From Burkholderiaceae bacterium (GTDB taxonomy: Bacteria > Pseudomonadota > Gammaproteobacteria > Burkholderiales > Burkholderiaceae_E), in assembly GCA_023954045.1 (NCBI GenBank), contig JAMLIR010000009.1:1-64000 (forward strand): a stretch of 64,000 nt of DNA, read 5' to 3'. This document shows, piece by piece, positions 42,673 to 51,190 of this stretch (its first letter is position 1; each line of letters starts with the position of its first letter). The position numbers and the translations under genes were made by a program. The notes under the pieces were generated by a model that searched no databases, had not been told where the DNA came from, and worked only from the letters and a program-made list of their open reading frames with translations.

Positions 42673-43896
42673 ATGAACGGTCCGGCCACGAGCGCCTCTT
42701 CGCAAGCACGACCTTCGCGCCTCGTCTCGGGGCGCTTCGACTGGGCGGACCCGCTGCTCCTCGAGGACCAGCTCACCGACGACGAGCGGATGATCCGGGA
42801 CGCCGCGCGCCGCTACGCGCAGGAGCGCCTGATGCCGCGGATCCTGATGCAGAATCGGCACGAGGGATTCGATCGCGCGGTGCTGAACGAGATGGGCGAG
42901 CTGGGCTTTCTCGGCGCCTTCATCGATGGCTACGGCTGCCCCGGCATCGGCTTCGTGGCGAGCGGCCTGATCATGCGCGAGTTCGAGCGGGTAGATACCG
43001 CCTATCGTTCGTCGGCCAACATCCAGACCATGGTCATGGATGTCATCTACAACTTCGGCAGCGACGAGCAACGTGCGAGATACCTGCCTCGAATGGCCGT
43101 CGGCGAGTGGATCGGCGCCTTCGGCCTCACCGAGCCCGACCACGGTTCGGATCCGGCCAGCATGGGCAGCCGCGCCCGCAAGACCGCAGGGGGCTACCTG
43201 ATCAGCGGCACCAAGACGTGGATCACGCACGCGCCGGTCGCCGACATCTTCGTCGTCTGGGCCAGGAACGAGGAGGGCGCGGTGCGCGGGCACATCCTCG
43301 AACGCGGTGCCAAGGGTCTGTCGACCCCGAAGATCGAGGGGAAGTTCGCGATGCGCGCGTCGCCGACCGGGCAGATCGTCATGGACGAGGTGTTCGTGCC
43401 GGAGGATCACGTTCTGCCGGGCGCCGTCGGGCTCAAGGGTCCGTTTGCCGGCCTGAACAACGCACGCTTCAGCATCTGCTGGGGCGTCTGGGGCGCGGCC
43501 GAGTTCTGCTGGCACACGGCGCGCCAGTACGTGCTCGAGCGAAAGCAGTTCGGTCGGCCGCTCGCCGCGAGCCAATTGATCCAGAAGAAGCTCGCCGACA
43601 TGCAGACCGAGATCGCGGTCGGCCTGCAGGCCGCCCTGCGAATCAGCCGCCTGCGGGAGGAGGGCAAGGCAGCGCCCGAGATGATCTCGCTGGTGAAGCG
43701 CCACTCGGCCGCGAGGGCGCTCGAGGTTGCGCGCGAGGCGCGCGACATGCTCGGCGGAAACGGGATCTCGGACGAGTTCCACGTCGTCCGCCACATGATG
43801 AACCTCGAGGTGGTCAACACCCTCGAGGGCACCCGTGACATCCACGCGCTGGTCCTCGGTCGCGCCCAGACCGGGATCCAGGCGTTCACCGCCTGA
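42673..43896 (+). CDS. Glutaryl-CoA-dehydrogenase-like acyl-CoA dehydrogenase
   Basis: A 407-residue acyl-CoA dehydrogenase closest in pattern to glutaryl-CoA dehydrogenase ([35 protein letters not shown]). The FAD-binding [14 protein letters not shown] is near 151-164. The catalytic base Glu385 lies in [24 protein letters not shown]. The arginine in DTAYRSSAN corresponds to the residue that binds the terminal carboxylate in GCDH. Dicarboxylyl-CoA oxidation and decarboxylation (glutaryl-CoA to crotonyl-CoA) is therefore plausible and would feed the cluster's enoyl-CoA hydratase. An MNGPAT start at 42673 has GGGAGCACC upstream. Confidence 0.85.
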   Translation: MNGPATSASSQARPSRLVSGRFDWADPLLLEDQLTDDERMIRDAARRYAQERLMPRILMQNRHEGFDRAVLNEMGELGFLGAFIDGYGCPGIGFVASGLIMREFERVDTAYRSSANIQTMVMDVIYNFGSDEQRARYLPRMAVGEWIGAFGLTEPDHGSDPASMGSRARKTAGGYLISGTKTWITHAPVADIFVVWARNEEGAVRGHILERGAKGLSTPKIEGKFAMRASPTGQIVMDEVFVPEDHVLPGAVGLKGPFAGLNNARFSICWGVWGAAEFCWHTARQYVLERKQFGRPLAASQLIQKKLADMQTEIAVGLQAALRISRLREEGKAAPEMISLVKRHSAARALEVAREARDMLGGNGISDEFHVVRHMMNLEVVNTLEGTRDIHALVLGRAQTGIQAFTA

Positions 43897-43936
43897 GATC
43901 GCGGGCCCACGCACCGACCTTCGAAACGTGACTGGA

Positions 43937-46060
43937 ATGGACGACCTGACCTCGGGCACCCGCAAGGGGCCCATCCTGCTCGATGCCCGGACCGTGGCGG
44001 TCGTCGGCGCATCGCCCGACGACAACAAGATCGGCGGCAAGCCGATGCGCTTCCTGCGCGAGTTCGGCTTCGGCGGCCGGATCTACCCTGTCAACCCGCG
44101 CTACGAGGAGATCGGCGGACACCGCTGTTACCGCGACCTCGAGTCGATCGGGGGCCCCGTCGACGTCGCGATCGTCGCCGTCCCGTACCAGCATGCGCAG
44201 CCGGTCGTCGAGCAGTGCGTGCGCAAGGGTGTTCGCCAGGTCGTGATGTTCAGCTCCGGATATGCCGAAACCGGAGCCGACGGCGCGGTCCGCCAGCAGG
44301 CGCTGATGCGCTCGATCGAAGGCAGCGGTACGCGTCTGCTCGGCCCCAACTCGCTGGGCATCGCCAACCTCGCGTCGGGGTTCATCGCCAACTTCGGCCA
44401 GGCGTTCGAGTTGCCGCGCGGCGTGCTGCGCTCGGGGCGCGCCGGGTTCGTGTCGCAGAGCGGGGCCTTCGGCACGTTCATCTTCACGCTGAGCGCCGAG
44501 CAGGGCCTGGGCTTCAAGTATTTCGCCGTCACCGGCAACGAGGCCGACATCACGGTGAGCGAGCTGATCGCCGCGATGGTCGACGACGACGAGATCGACC
44601 TGGTCGCCGGCTACGTCGAGGGCGTACGCGACGGCAGGCGGTTCCTCGACGCCTGCGAGAAGGCCCGCGCCGCCGGCAAGCCCGTCCTGTTGATCAAGAC
44701 CGGCCGCACGCCGGGGGGCAGCGCCGCGGCGATGTCGCACACGGCGGCGATCGCGGGCGCCGACGAGGTCTACCAGGCCGTGTTCCGCCAGACCGGCGCG
44801 ATCCGCGTCGACGACGAGGAGGAGATGCTCGACATCGTCGGCCTGATGCGCTCGCACAAGACGATGGGCGGGCGCCGCGTCGGCGTGCTGACGATGTCGG
44901 GCGGCGCCGGCGTGCTGATCGCCGACGCGCTCGATCGAAACGGTCTGGAACTCGCGCGGCTGGATCCCGCGACCGAGGCCGAGCTCGCGCGGATCGTCCC
45001 CGAGTTCGGCTCGACGCGCAATCCGGTGGATCTGACAGGCCAGTTCCTGAGCGAGCCGGGGATGCTCAGGGCTGCGCTCGTCTGCCTGCTGGGCGATGCC
45101 AACGTCGACGCAGTCGTGTTCTTTCTCGGCCTGGGCCGACGCTATGGCGAGCAGATCGCGCAGACGTTGCGCGAGGTCGCCGCGGCGGCGAGCAAGCCGG
45201 TGCTGGTGGCGTGGATCGCGGGACCTGCGCCGATCATCGCGCAGCTGCGCAGCGAGGGCGTTCCCGTGCTGCCGAGCGCGACGCGCACCGTCCGCGCGCT
45301 CGGCGCGCTGGCACGCTTCGGCGAGGCGTGCACGAGGCCGACGCGCTCGTTCTCCCTGGCCGCACCGGCGGCGACCCCGATCGTCGCCTCAGGCGGCGCG
45401 GGGCGGTGTTCCGAGGCCCAGACCAAGACCCTGCTGCAGCGTTACGGAATGCGGCGGCTCGACGAGGCGCTGGTCGGGTCCGAGGACGAGGCGGTCGCGC
45501 GAGCGCGCGCGATCGGCTTCCCGGTCGTCCTGAAGGTCTGCGCAGCCGACCTGATGCACAAGACCGAGGCGGGAGCGGTGGCGCTGAACCTGCGCGACGA
45601 CGCGGCTGTTCGCGTCGCCTACCGCCGCATCCTGGAAGGCGCACTCAGGTACTCGCCGGGCCTGGCCGTCGAAGGCGTCCTCGTCTCGCCGATGGCGGGG
45701 GACGGAATCGAGGTGATCGTCGGCGCGCGCCGCGACCCGGTCTTCGGACCAGTCGTCATGGTCGGTTCGGGCGGCATCTACACCGAGCTGCTGCACGACG
45801 CGGCAATCGGCGTGCTGCCGCTCGCGCCCGGCGAGGCGCACGCGCTGATTCGTTCGCTGCGGATCCATCCGCTGCTGGCCGGTGCGCGCGGCAAGCCGCC
45901 GGCCGACGTCGACGCGCTGGCCGATTGCGTCGAGGCGGTCGCGACCCTGATGCTCGAGCATCCGGAAGTCTCGGAAATCGAGATCAACCCGCTGCGCGTG
46001 TTCGAGCGCGGCCGCGGTGCGATTCCGCTCGACGCGCTGATGGTCGTCCGCGAAAGCTAG
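43937..46060 (+). CDS. ADP-forming acyl-CoA synthetase (acetate-CoA ligase family)
   Basis: A 707-residue protein with alpha and beta halves of ADP-forming acyl-CoA synthetase fused. The CoA-binding Rossmann domain begins with TVAVVGASPDDNKIGG (19-34). The phosphohistidine is probably His268 in AAMSHTAAIAGADE. The C-terminal ATP-grasp part includes GFPVVLKVCAADLMHKTEAGAV and GVLVSPMAGDGIEVIVGARRDPVFGPVV. It makes a CoA thioester from an acid with ATP, giving ADP and phosphate, and probably activates the acid imported by the TRAP system. ATG at 43937 is preferred over the nearby GTG at 43928. Confidence 0.87.
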   Translation: MDDLTSGTRKGPILLDARTVAVVGASPDDNKIGGKPMRFLREFGFGGRIYPVNPRYEEIGGHRCYRDLESIGGPVDVAIVAVPYQHAQPVVEQCVRKGVRQVVMFSSGYAETGADGAVRQQALMRSIEGSGTRLLGPNSLGIANLASGFIANFGQAFELPRGVLRSGRAGFVSQSGAFGTFIFTLSAEQGLGFKYFAVTGNEADITVSELIAAMVDDDEIDLVAGYVEGVRDGRRFLDACEKARAAGKPVLLIKTGRTPGGSAAAMSHTAAIAGADEVYQAVFRQTGAIRVDDEEEMLDIVGLMRSHKTMGGRRVGVLTMSGGAGVLIADALDRNGLELARLDPATEAELARIVPEFGSTRNPVDLTGQFLSEPGMLRAALVCLLGDANVDAVVFFLGLGRRYGEQIAQTLREVAAAASKPVLVAWIAGPAPIIAQLRSEGVPVLPSATRTVRALGALARFGEACTRPTRSFSLAAPAATPIVASGGAGRCSEAQTKTLLQRYGMRRLDEALVGSEDEAVARARAIGFPVVLKVCAADLMHKTEAGAVALNLRDDAAVRVAYRRILEGALRYSPGLAVEGVLVSPMAGDGIEVIVGARRDPVFGPVVMVGSGGIYTELLHDAAIGVLPLAPGEAHALIRSLRIHPLLAGARGKPPADVDALADCVEAVATLMLEHPEVSEIEINPLRVFERGRGAIPLDALMVVRES

Positions 46061-46095
46061 CCGGCGCCCGTGTTCACCTGACCGAGGAGGATCCG

Positions 46096-48222
46096 ATGGC
46101 GAGACCGCCGGCGGTGCCCGCACAGACTCGAGCCGGGCTCGGGCGGCGGCTGTTCCAGTTCGCGCTCGTGGCCGACACGCACGTCAACGAGCGTGACGGG
46201 CACTCGTCGTCACCCTACGAAGCCAACGCGCGCGCCAATGCCCGCGCGCGCCACGTCTTCGCGTCGATCGCGCAGCTCGAGCCGCAGCCGGCCTTCGTGA
46301 TTCACCTGGGCGATATCGTCCATCCTGTGCCCGAGCTGCCCGGCTTCGTGCCCGCGGTCGAGCAGTTCAAGGCGTTGTCGGCCGTCACCCGATGTCCGCT
46401 GCACGTGCTGCCCGGCAACCACGACGTCGGGGACAAGCGGGTCGACTGGATGCCCGCCGGAACGGTCACCAGCGAGCACGTCGCGCAGTACCGGGAGCAC
46501 TTCGGCCCCGACTACTACGCGTTCGAGTCGCACGGCTGCCGGTTCTTCGCGCTCGACGCGCAGCTGATCAACTCGGGTTTGCCGGCCGAGCGCGAGCAGC
46601 GTGAATGGTTCGAGCGCGAACTGTCGTCCTGCGCCGGGCAGCGCACCTTCGTGTGCCTTCACTACCCGCCGTACGTCACCGACCGCAACGAGCGCGGCAC
46701 CTACGACAACATCGACGAACCCGGGCGGTCGTGGCTGCTGGACCTGGTCGCGAAGCACCGCCCCGAGGCGCTCTTCGCCGGCCACGTCCACAACTTCTGG
46801 TACGACGCGATCGGCGACACGTCGATGTACCTGCTGCCCGCCACGTCGTTCCTGCGGCACGACTACACCGAGTTCTACCGGGTCGCGCCGGCGCGCGAGT
46901 ACGGGCGGGGAGACGCCGGAAAGTTCGGCTACTTCCTCGTCGACGTGCACGAGAATGGCCACGTCGCGCATTGCGTGCGCACCCAGGGGGCCGAACTCGC
47001 CCCTGGCGAGACGCTCGGGGCGCCGCGCGAGCGCTTGCCCGCGGTGCACACGCGGACCAACCTGCGGGCGACGGTCGGCGTCGACCTGCGCCATCCCTGG
47101 GCCGAACTGGTCGAGATCGCCGCCACCGGGGGCGTGCAGGAGTTCGAGCGCAAGCTGGCCCGCAACGACTATCCGCTGCTCGCGCTCTGGGAGATGGGCG
47201 TGCGCCGGTTGCGCGTGCCGATCCAGGACTGGCTCGACGACCGGGTGCGCGCGCGCATGCGGTTGTTGCGAGACATGGGACACGAGTTCCTCGTCTACAG
47301 CTATGGACTTCCGACTGCCGAGGCGTTGCGACTGCTCGACGCGGCAACCGGCCTCGTCAGCGCCTTCGAGATCGTGCTGGCGCGCGCCCACATGCCGGCG
47401 GCGGCAGCGGGCCTCGCGCGACTGCGCGAGCGATCGGGTGCGCAGGTGTACCTGTCGAAGCTGCGGATGCACGAGGACGCGAAGTTCGACGGCTCGAAGT
47501 TCAGTCACTTCATCAACCACGGCTTCGTCGCCGCCGAGCGCGAGCAGATGGCCGAGCTGCTCGACGCGAAGGGACTGCGCGGCGCCGTCGACGGCCTCGC
47601 GTTCCGCGTGGCGCGTCGCGAGAGCCCTGCGCAGGCGCTGCCGGCGCTCGCAAGGCTGGGCGCCGAACTCGATTCGGGCGTCCTCGCGCACGTGCGCCTC
47701 GCCGGCGAGAGCCCGGCCGACGCATACACCGACGATCACGCCAACTCCTGCCGCGTGGCCGACACCGTCCTGGCGAACCTGCTCGAACCGGCGGTCAGCG
47801 TGTTCTTCGACACGTTCATGGACGTCGACCGAGGCTACTTTCCGCGAAGCGGCTTCATCGACCGGCGCTACGACCCGCGCCCGGCGAGCCGCGTGTACGC
47901 GAACCTGCACGCGGCGCTGGCCGGGCGGCGGATCGAGGCACTCGCCGGTCATGGTGCGGCGCTCTCGTCGCTGCGGCTGGCGCGTGTCGACGGCGAGCCG
48001 GTCGCGCTCGTGCTGCCCGAGGACCCGCAGGCCGCCGGGATGGTCACCGGCCTGCCGGCCGGGCTCTTGCGGCCCGGCGCCGGCGTGGTCGTCACCGATC
48101 TGCAGACCGGCGTCGTTTCGCGAGCCTCGCTCGGCGAGGGCGATGCGCTGCGGATGACCGGCGACGCACCGCTTCCTTGCGGCCCGTATCTGATTCGTCC
48201 CGGAGACGGGGGCCGCGGATGA
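46096..48222 (+). CDS. Metallophosphoesterase fused to a C-terminal barrel-like domain
   Basis: A 708-residue protein. Residues 20-250 form a calcineurin-like phosphoesterase with all metal motifs: LVADTHVN (Asp27, His29), HLGDIVH, GNHDVG (about 106-111), LHYPPY, and AGHVHNF (about 228-234). Residues about 330-610 (from GVDLRHPWAELVEIAATGG) contain repeated 'LRRLRVPIQDW', 'FLVYSYGLP', 'VYLSKLR' strand-helix units and are probably a TIM-barrel-like domain I cannot name. A short beta-rich tail ends the protein. It sits inside a CoA-ester cluster and its stop overlaps the next start (ATGA), so it is probably needed for the pathway. No signal peptide is seen, so it should be cytoplasmic. Confidence 0.75.
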   Translation: MARPPAVPAQTRAGLGRRLFQFALVADTHVNERDGHSSSPYEANARANARARHVFASIAQLEPQPAFVIHLGDIVHPVPELPGFVPAVEQFKALSAVTRCPLHVLPGNHDVGDKRVDWMPAGTVTSEHVAQYREHFGPDYYAFESHGCRFFALDAQLINSGLPAEREQREWFERELSSCAGQRTFVCLHYPPYVTDRNERGTYDNIDEPGRSWLLDLVAKHRPEALFAGHVHNFWYDAIGDTSMYLLPATSFLRHDYTEFYRVAPAREYGRGDAGKFGYFLVDVHENGHVAHCVRTQGAELAPGETLGAPRERLPAVHTRTNLRATVGVDLRHPWAELVEIAATGGVQEFERKLARNDYPLLALWEMGVRRLRVPIQDWLDDRVRARMRLLRDMGHEFLVYSYGLPTAEALRLLDAATGLVSAFEIVLARAHMPAAAAGLARLRERSGAQVYLSKLRMHEDAKFDGSKFSHFINHGFVAAEREQMAELLDAKGLRGAVDGLAFRVARRESPAQALPALARLGAELDSGVLAHVRLAGESPADAYTDDHANSCRVADTVLANLLEPAVSVFFDTFMDVDRGYFPRSGFIDRRYDPRPASRVYANLHAALAGRRIEALAGHGAALSSLRLARVDGEPVALVLPEDPQAAGMVTGLPAGLLRPGAGVVVTDLQTGVVSRASLGEGDALRMTGDAPLPCGPYLIRPGDGGRG

Positions 48223-49124
48223 CGCAGGCCCCGAAGAGGCAGGAGAAGCTCGCCTCGGTGGCGCAGGCCGCCGACCTCGTGCGCGACGGCATGACGATCG
48301 CGCTCGGCGGCTTCATCAACAGCGGCCACCCGATGCCGCTGGTGCGGGAGCTGATCCGGCGCAAGCGCCGGAACCTCACCGTCATCGGCCCCGCGTCGGG
48401 CGGGCTCGACCTCGACCTGCTGGTCGCCGGCGGCTGCGTGTGCAAGCTCGTGAGCTGCTACTTCGGTGCCGAGACGCTCGCGCCGATCTCGCCGATGATC
48501 AAGCGGGCGGCCGAACGCGGCGAGCTCGAGATCTTCGAATGCGACGAGGGGATGTACTACGCGGCCCTGCACGCCGGGGCGCAGCGCCTGCCGTTCCTGC
48601 CGACCCGCGCCGGCGTCGGCACGAGCTTTCCCGCCGTCAATCCCGCGCTGAAGGAATTCCGCGATCCGATCGCTGGCGAGCCGCTGCTCGCGATTCCGGC
48701 GATTCGCCCCGACGTGGCGTTCCTCCATGCGGGCTTCTCCGACGTCTTCGGAAACGTCCAGCACGTCGGAACCAGCTACGGCGACCGCGCCCTGTACCGG
48801 GCTTCCGAGCGCACGGTGGTCTTCGTCGAGAAGATCGTCTCGAACGAAGAGATCCGGCGCGACGCCGCGCGCACCTCGATTCCCGGCGCCGACGCCGTGG
48901 TGCGCGCGCCGTTCGGCTCTCACCCGTTCGCGAGCCCCGGCTTCTACCTCAGCGACGACGCGCACCTGCGCGAGTACCTCGCGGCCTGCAATGTGCTCGT
49001 CCGGACGGACGACGACGGCCCGCTGCAGGCGTACCTCGAGCGCTACGTCCACCGGCCGGAGGATCACGTCGACTACCTCGAGGTGGTCGGCCTGCGGCGC
49101 CTGCTGTCGCTCTCCGAGTATTGA
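48219..49124 (+). CDS. CoA-transferase family subunit A (IpdA/glutaconate-CT-like)
   Basis: A 301-residue alpha subunit of a family I CoA-transferase-fold enzyme. LVRDGMTIALGGF, LTVIGPASGGLDLDLLVAGG and AAGAQRLPFLPTRAGVGTS-like blocks fit the glutaconate CoA-transferase/IpdA group. IpdAB relatives act as ring-opening hydrolases rather than transferases, so the reaction is uncertain. It overlaps the stop of the metallophosphoesterase gene and is followed 22 bases later by its beta partner. The pair probably forms an alpha2-beta2 enzyme. Confidence 0.83.
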   Translation: MTQAPKRQEKLASVAQAADLVRDGMTIALGGFINSGHPMPLVRELIRRKRRNLTVIGPASGGLDLDLLVAGGCVCKLVSCYFGAETLAPISPMIKRAAERGELEIFECDEGMYYAALHAGAQRLPFLPTRAGVGTSFPAVNPALKEFRDPIAGEPLLAIPAIRPDVAFLHAGFSDVFGNVQHVGTSYGDRALYRASERTVVFVEKIVSNEEIRRDAARTSIPGADAVVRAPFGSHPFASPGFYLSDDAHLREYLAACNVLVRTDDDGPLQAYLERYVHRPEDHVDYLEVVGLRRLLSLSEY

Positions 49125-49146
49125 CTTTCGCGCCTGCGCGAACGCG

Positions 49147-49953
49147 ATGAACGCCACCGAGCGCCCCTGCACGATCGACGAGCTGAACGCGGTGTTCCTT
49201 TCCCGGCAGATCGCCGACGGCGAGCGCGCACTCGTCGGCGCCAACGTACCGGTGCCGCGCGCCGGCGTACTGTTGGCACACCTGCACCACGGTCCGAACA
49301 TGATCGTGATGCTCGCGCACACGCGCACGAATCTCTACGACGAACCGGTCCTGCCCGACTTCGCCTCGCTGACGGACTGGCGACAGTCGCGCTGGGCGGA
49401 GTCGCAGTACATCCACTACGAGGTCTTCGACGCGTTCGACAAGATCACCGACCTGTTCGCGGTCGGCGCGCTGCAGATCGATCCGTACGGAAACGCCAAC
49501 CTGATCGGTGTCGGCGACGACTACCGGCAGCTGAAGTTCCGCGGCCCGGGCGCGGTGGGAACGCCGAGCGCGGCGACCTCGATCGGCCGCTACTACCTCT
49601 ACGTCGCGTCGCACGACCGGCGCATCTTCGTCGAGCGATGCGACTTCGTTTCGACCTTCGGCTGGGGCGAGGGCGGCGACCACCGCAAGCGGCTTGGTTT
49701 CCCCGGCGGCGGGCCGCGCTTCTGCATCACCCCGCTGTGCATCTTCGATTTCGAGGAGCAGAGCAAGCGGATGCGGCTGCATTCGCTGCACCCCGGCGTC
49801 AGCGTCGACGACGTGCTGCGCAACACCGGGTTCGAGCCGATCGTTCCCGCGCACGTCCCGCAGACCGAACCGCCCACCGAGGAGGAATTGCGGCTGCTGC
49901 GCGGCCGGGTCGATCCCGGCGGCATCCTGCGGCGACGGGAACGCGCGGGCTAG
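49147..49953 (+). CDS. CoA-transferase family subunit B (IpdB/glutaconate-CT-like)
   Basis: A 268-residue beta subunit. The stretch GALQIDPYGNANLIGVGDDYRQLKFRGPG and the late MRLHSLHPGVSVDDVLRNTGF are typical of the IpdB/glutaconate-CoA-transferase beta group. I could not locate the catalytic glutamate of true CoA-transferases with confidence, which leaves open a hydrolase role as in IpdAB of steroid-ring degradation. ATG at 49147 lies 22 bases past the A-subunit stop. An acyl-CoA dehydrogenase gene follows. Confidence 0.82.
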   Translation: MNATERPCTIDELNAVFLSRQIADGERALVGANVPVPRAGVLLAHLHHGPNMIVMLAHTRTNLYDEPVLPDFASLTDWRQSRWAESQYIHYEVFDAFDKITDLFAVGALQIDPYGNANLIGVGDDYRQLKFRGPGAVGTPSAATSIGRYYLYVASHDRRIFVERCDFVSTFGWGEGGDHRKRLGFPGGGPRFCITPLCIFDFEEQSKRMRLHSLHPGVSVDDVLRNTGFEPIVPAHVPQTEPPTEEELRLLRGRVDPGGILRRRERAG

Positions 49954-50005
49954 AGGAATCGGGGGCCGGGCGGGCCCGGCCCGAACACCAGGGAGCGCTT
50001 TGCCG

Positions 50006-51148
50006 ATGGATTTCTCGTTGACGGCCGAACAGGAGATGCTGCGCGATTCGGTCGCGCGCTTCGCGCGCACCGAATGCACCGAAGAGCTGTTCCGGCGCAT
50101 GGACGAAGAGGCGTACTACCCGCACGACCTCTATCGCAGGATGGGCGAGCTCGGGTTCATCGGAATCCCGCTACCCGAGCGCTATGGCGGCGCCGGGCTC
50201 GGCTGCGTCGAATCGGCGCTCTTCCAGGAGGAACTGAGCAAGCGGCTGCTGCCGCTGCAGATGAGCTTCCAGGTCTCGATCCTCGCTGCGGGCGTCGCGA
50301 TTCTCGACCTCGGATCGGAGGCGCAGAAACAGGAATTCCTGCCCCCGCTCGCGCGCGGCGAGACCCGGTTCTCGATCGCCTACACCGAGCCGGACGCGGG
50401 CAGCGACGCCGCGTCGATCCGCACGACCGCGACGCGTGTCGGCGACGGCTTCCGGATCGACGGGCAGAAGATCTTCATCACCGGCGCCGACATCGCCGAC
50501 CACATGCTCGTGTCGACGCGCAGCAACCGCGACGTGCCGGACCGCGAGGGCATCACCGCGTTCATCGTGGATACGAAGGCGAAGGGCGTCGAGGTGCGGC
50601 CGATCCCGAAGCTCGGCGTCAAGGCCAGTTCCTACTGCGCGGTCTTCTTCGACGACGTGCGCGTGCCGATGGAACGCGTCGTCGGCGAGGTCGACCGGGG
50701 CTGGGGCGTCGTGAGCCACAGCCTCGAGCTCGATCGCATCGGCGCTGCCGCCCGCTGGGTCGGAGTCGGGCAGGAGGCACTCGACTACGGGCTCGCCTAC
50801 GCGAGCGATCGCAAGCAGTTCGGCAGGTCGATCGGCCGGTTCGCCGAGATCCGCGAAATCTTCGCCCAGATGCAGACCGAGCTGGACGCGGCCAGGCTGC
50901 TGACCTATCGCGCCGCCCAGATGTTCGACGCCGGCAAGGAGTGCCGCAAGGAGGCCTCGATGGCCAAGCTGTTCGCCTCGGAACTGGTGGTGCGCCTCAC
51001 CCGGAACATGATGCAGGTGCTGGGCGGCTACTCGTACGCGATGGAATACCACGCGCAGCGCTACCTGCGCGACTGCCAGTTCGCGACGATCGGCGCGGGC
51101 ACCTCGCAGATCCAGCGGCAGATCATCGGCAAGGCGATGGGCCTCTGA
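50006..51148 (+). CDS. Acyl-CoA dehydrogenase with non-canonical active site
   Basis: A 380-residue acyl-CoA dehydrogenase. MDFSLTAEQEMLRDSVARFAR opens the N-terminal helical domain, AYTEPDAGSDAASI is the FAD/substrate loop, and RKQFGRSIGRFAEIREIFAQMQ the flavin-contact helix. The usual catalytic glutamate near the C terminus is missing: the motif reads TIGAGTSQIQRQ with Ala364 where Glu or Gly is normal. Related 'IGGGTSEI' enzymes use a glutamate on another helix, where this protein has LELDRIG with Asp, so activity or specificity may be altered. It is the last gene of the rightward CoA cluster and is convergent with the SauS-like gene. Confidence 0.85.
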   Translation: MDFSLTAEQEMLRDSVARFARTECTEELFRRMDEEAYYPHDLYRRMGELGFIGIPLPERYGGAGLGCVESALFQEELSKRLLPLQMSFQVSILAAGVAILDLGSEAQKQEFLPPLARGETRFSIAYTEPDAGSDAASIRTTATRVGDGFRIDGQKIFITGADIADHMLVSTRSNRDVPDREGITAFIVDTKAKGVEVRPIPKLGVKASSYCAVFFDDVRVPMERVVGEVDRGWGVVSHSLELDRIGAAARWVGVGQEALDYGLAYASDRKQFGRSIGRFAEIREIFAQMQTELDAARLLTYRAAQMFDAGKECRKEASMAKLFASELVVRLTRNMMQVLGGYSYAMEYHAQRYLRDCQFATIGAGTSQIQRQIIGKAMGL

Positions 51149-51190
51149 GGCGGCGCCGGGGCAGGGCGCGGCGCGCCGCGACGGCGCGCC

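Noticed and set aside
40480-44040. A 1,186-codon minus-strand open frame over the TRAP permease and acyl-CoA dehydrogenase genes
   Set aside because: Its translation is low-complexity (Arg, Asp, His, Gln rich) and mirrors highly conserved plus-strand genes.
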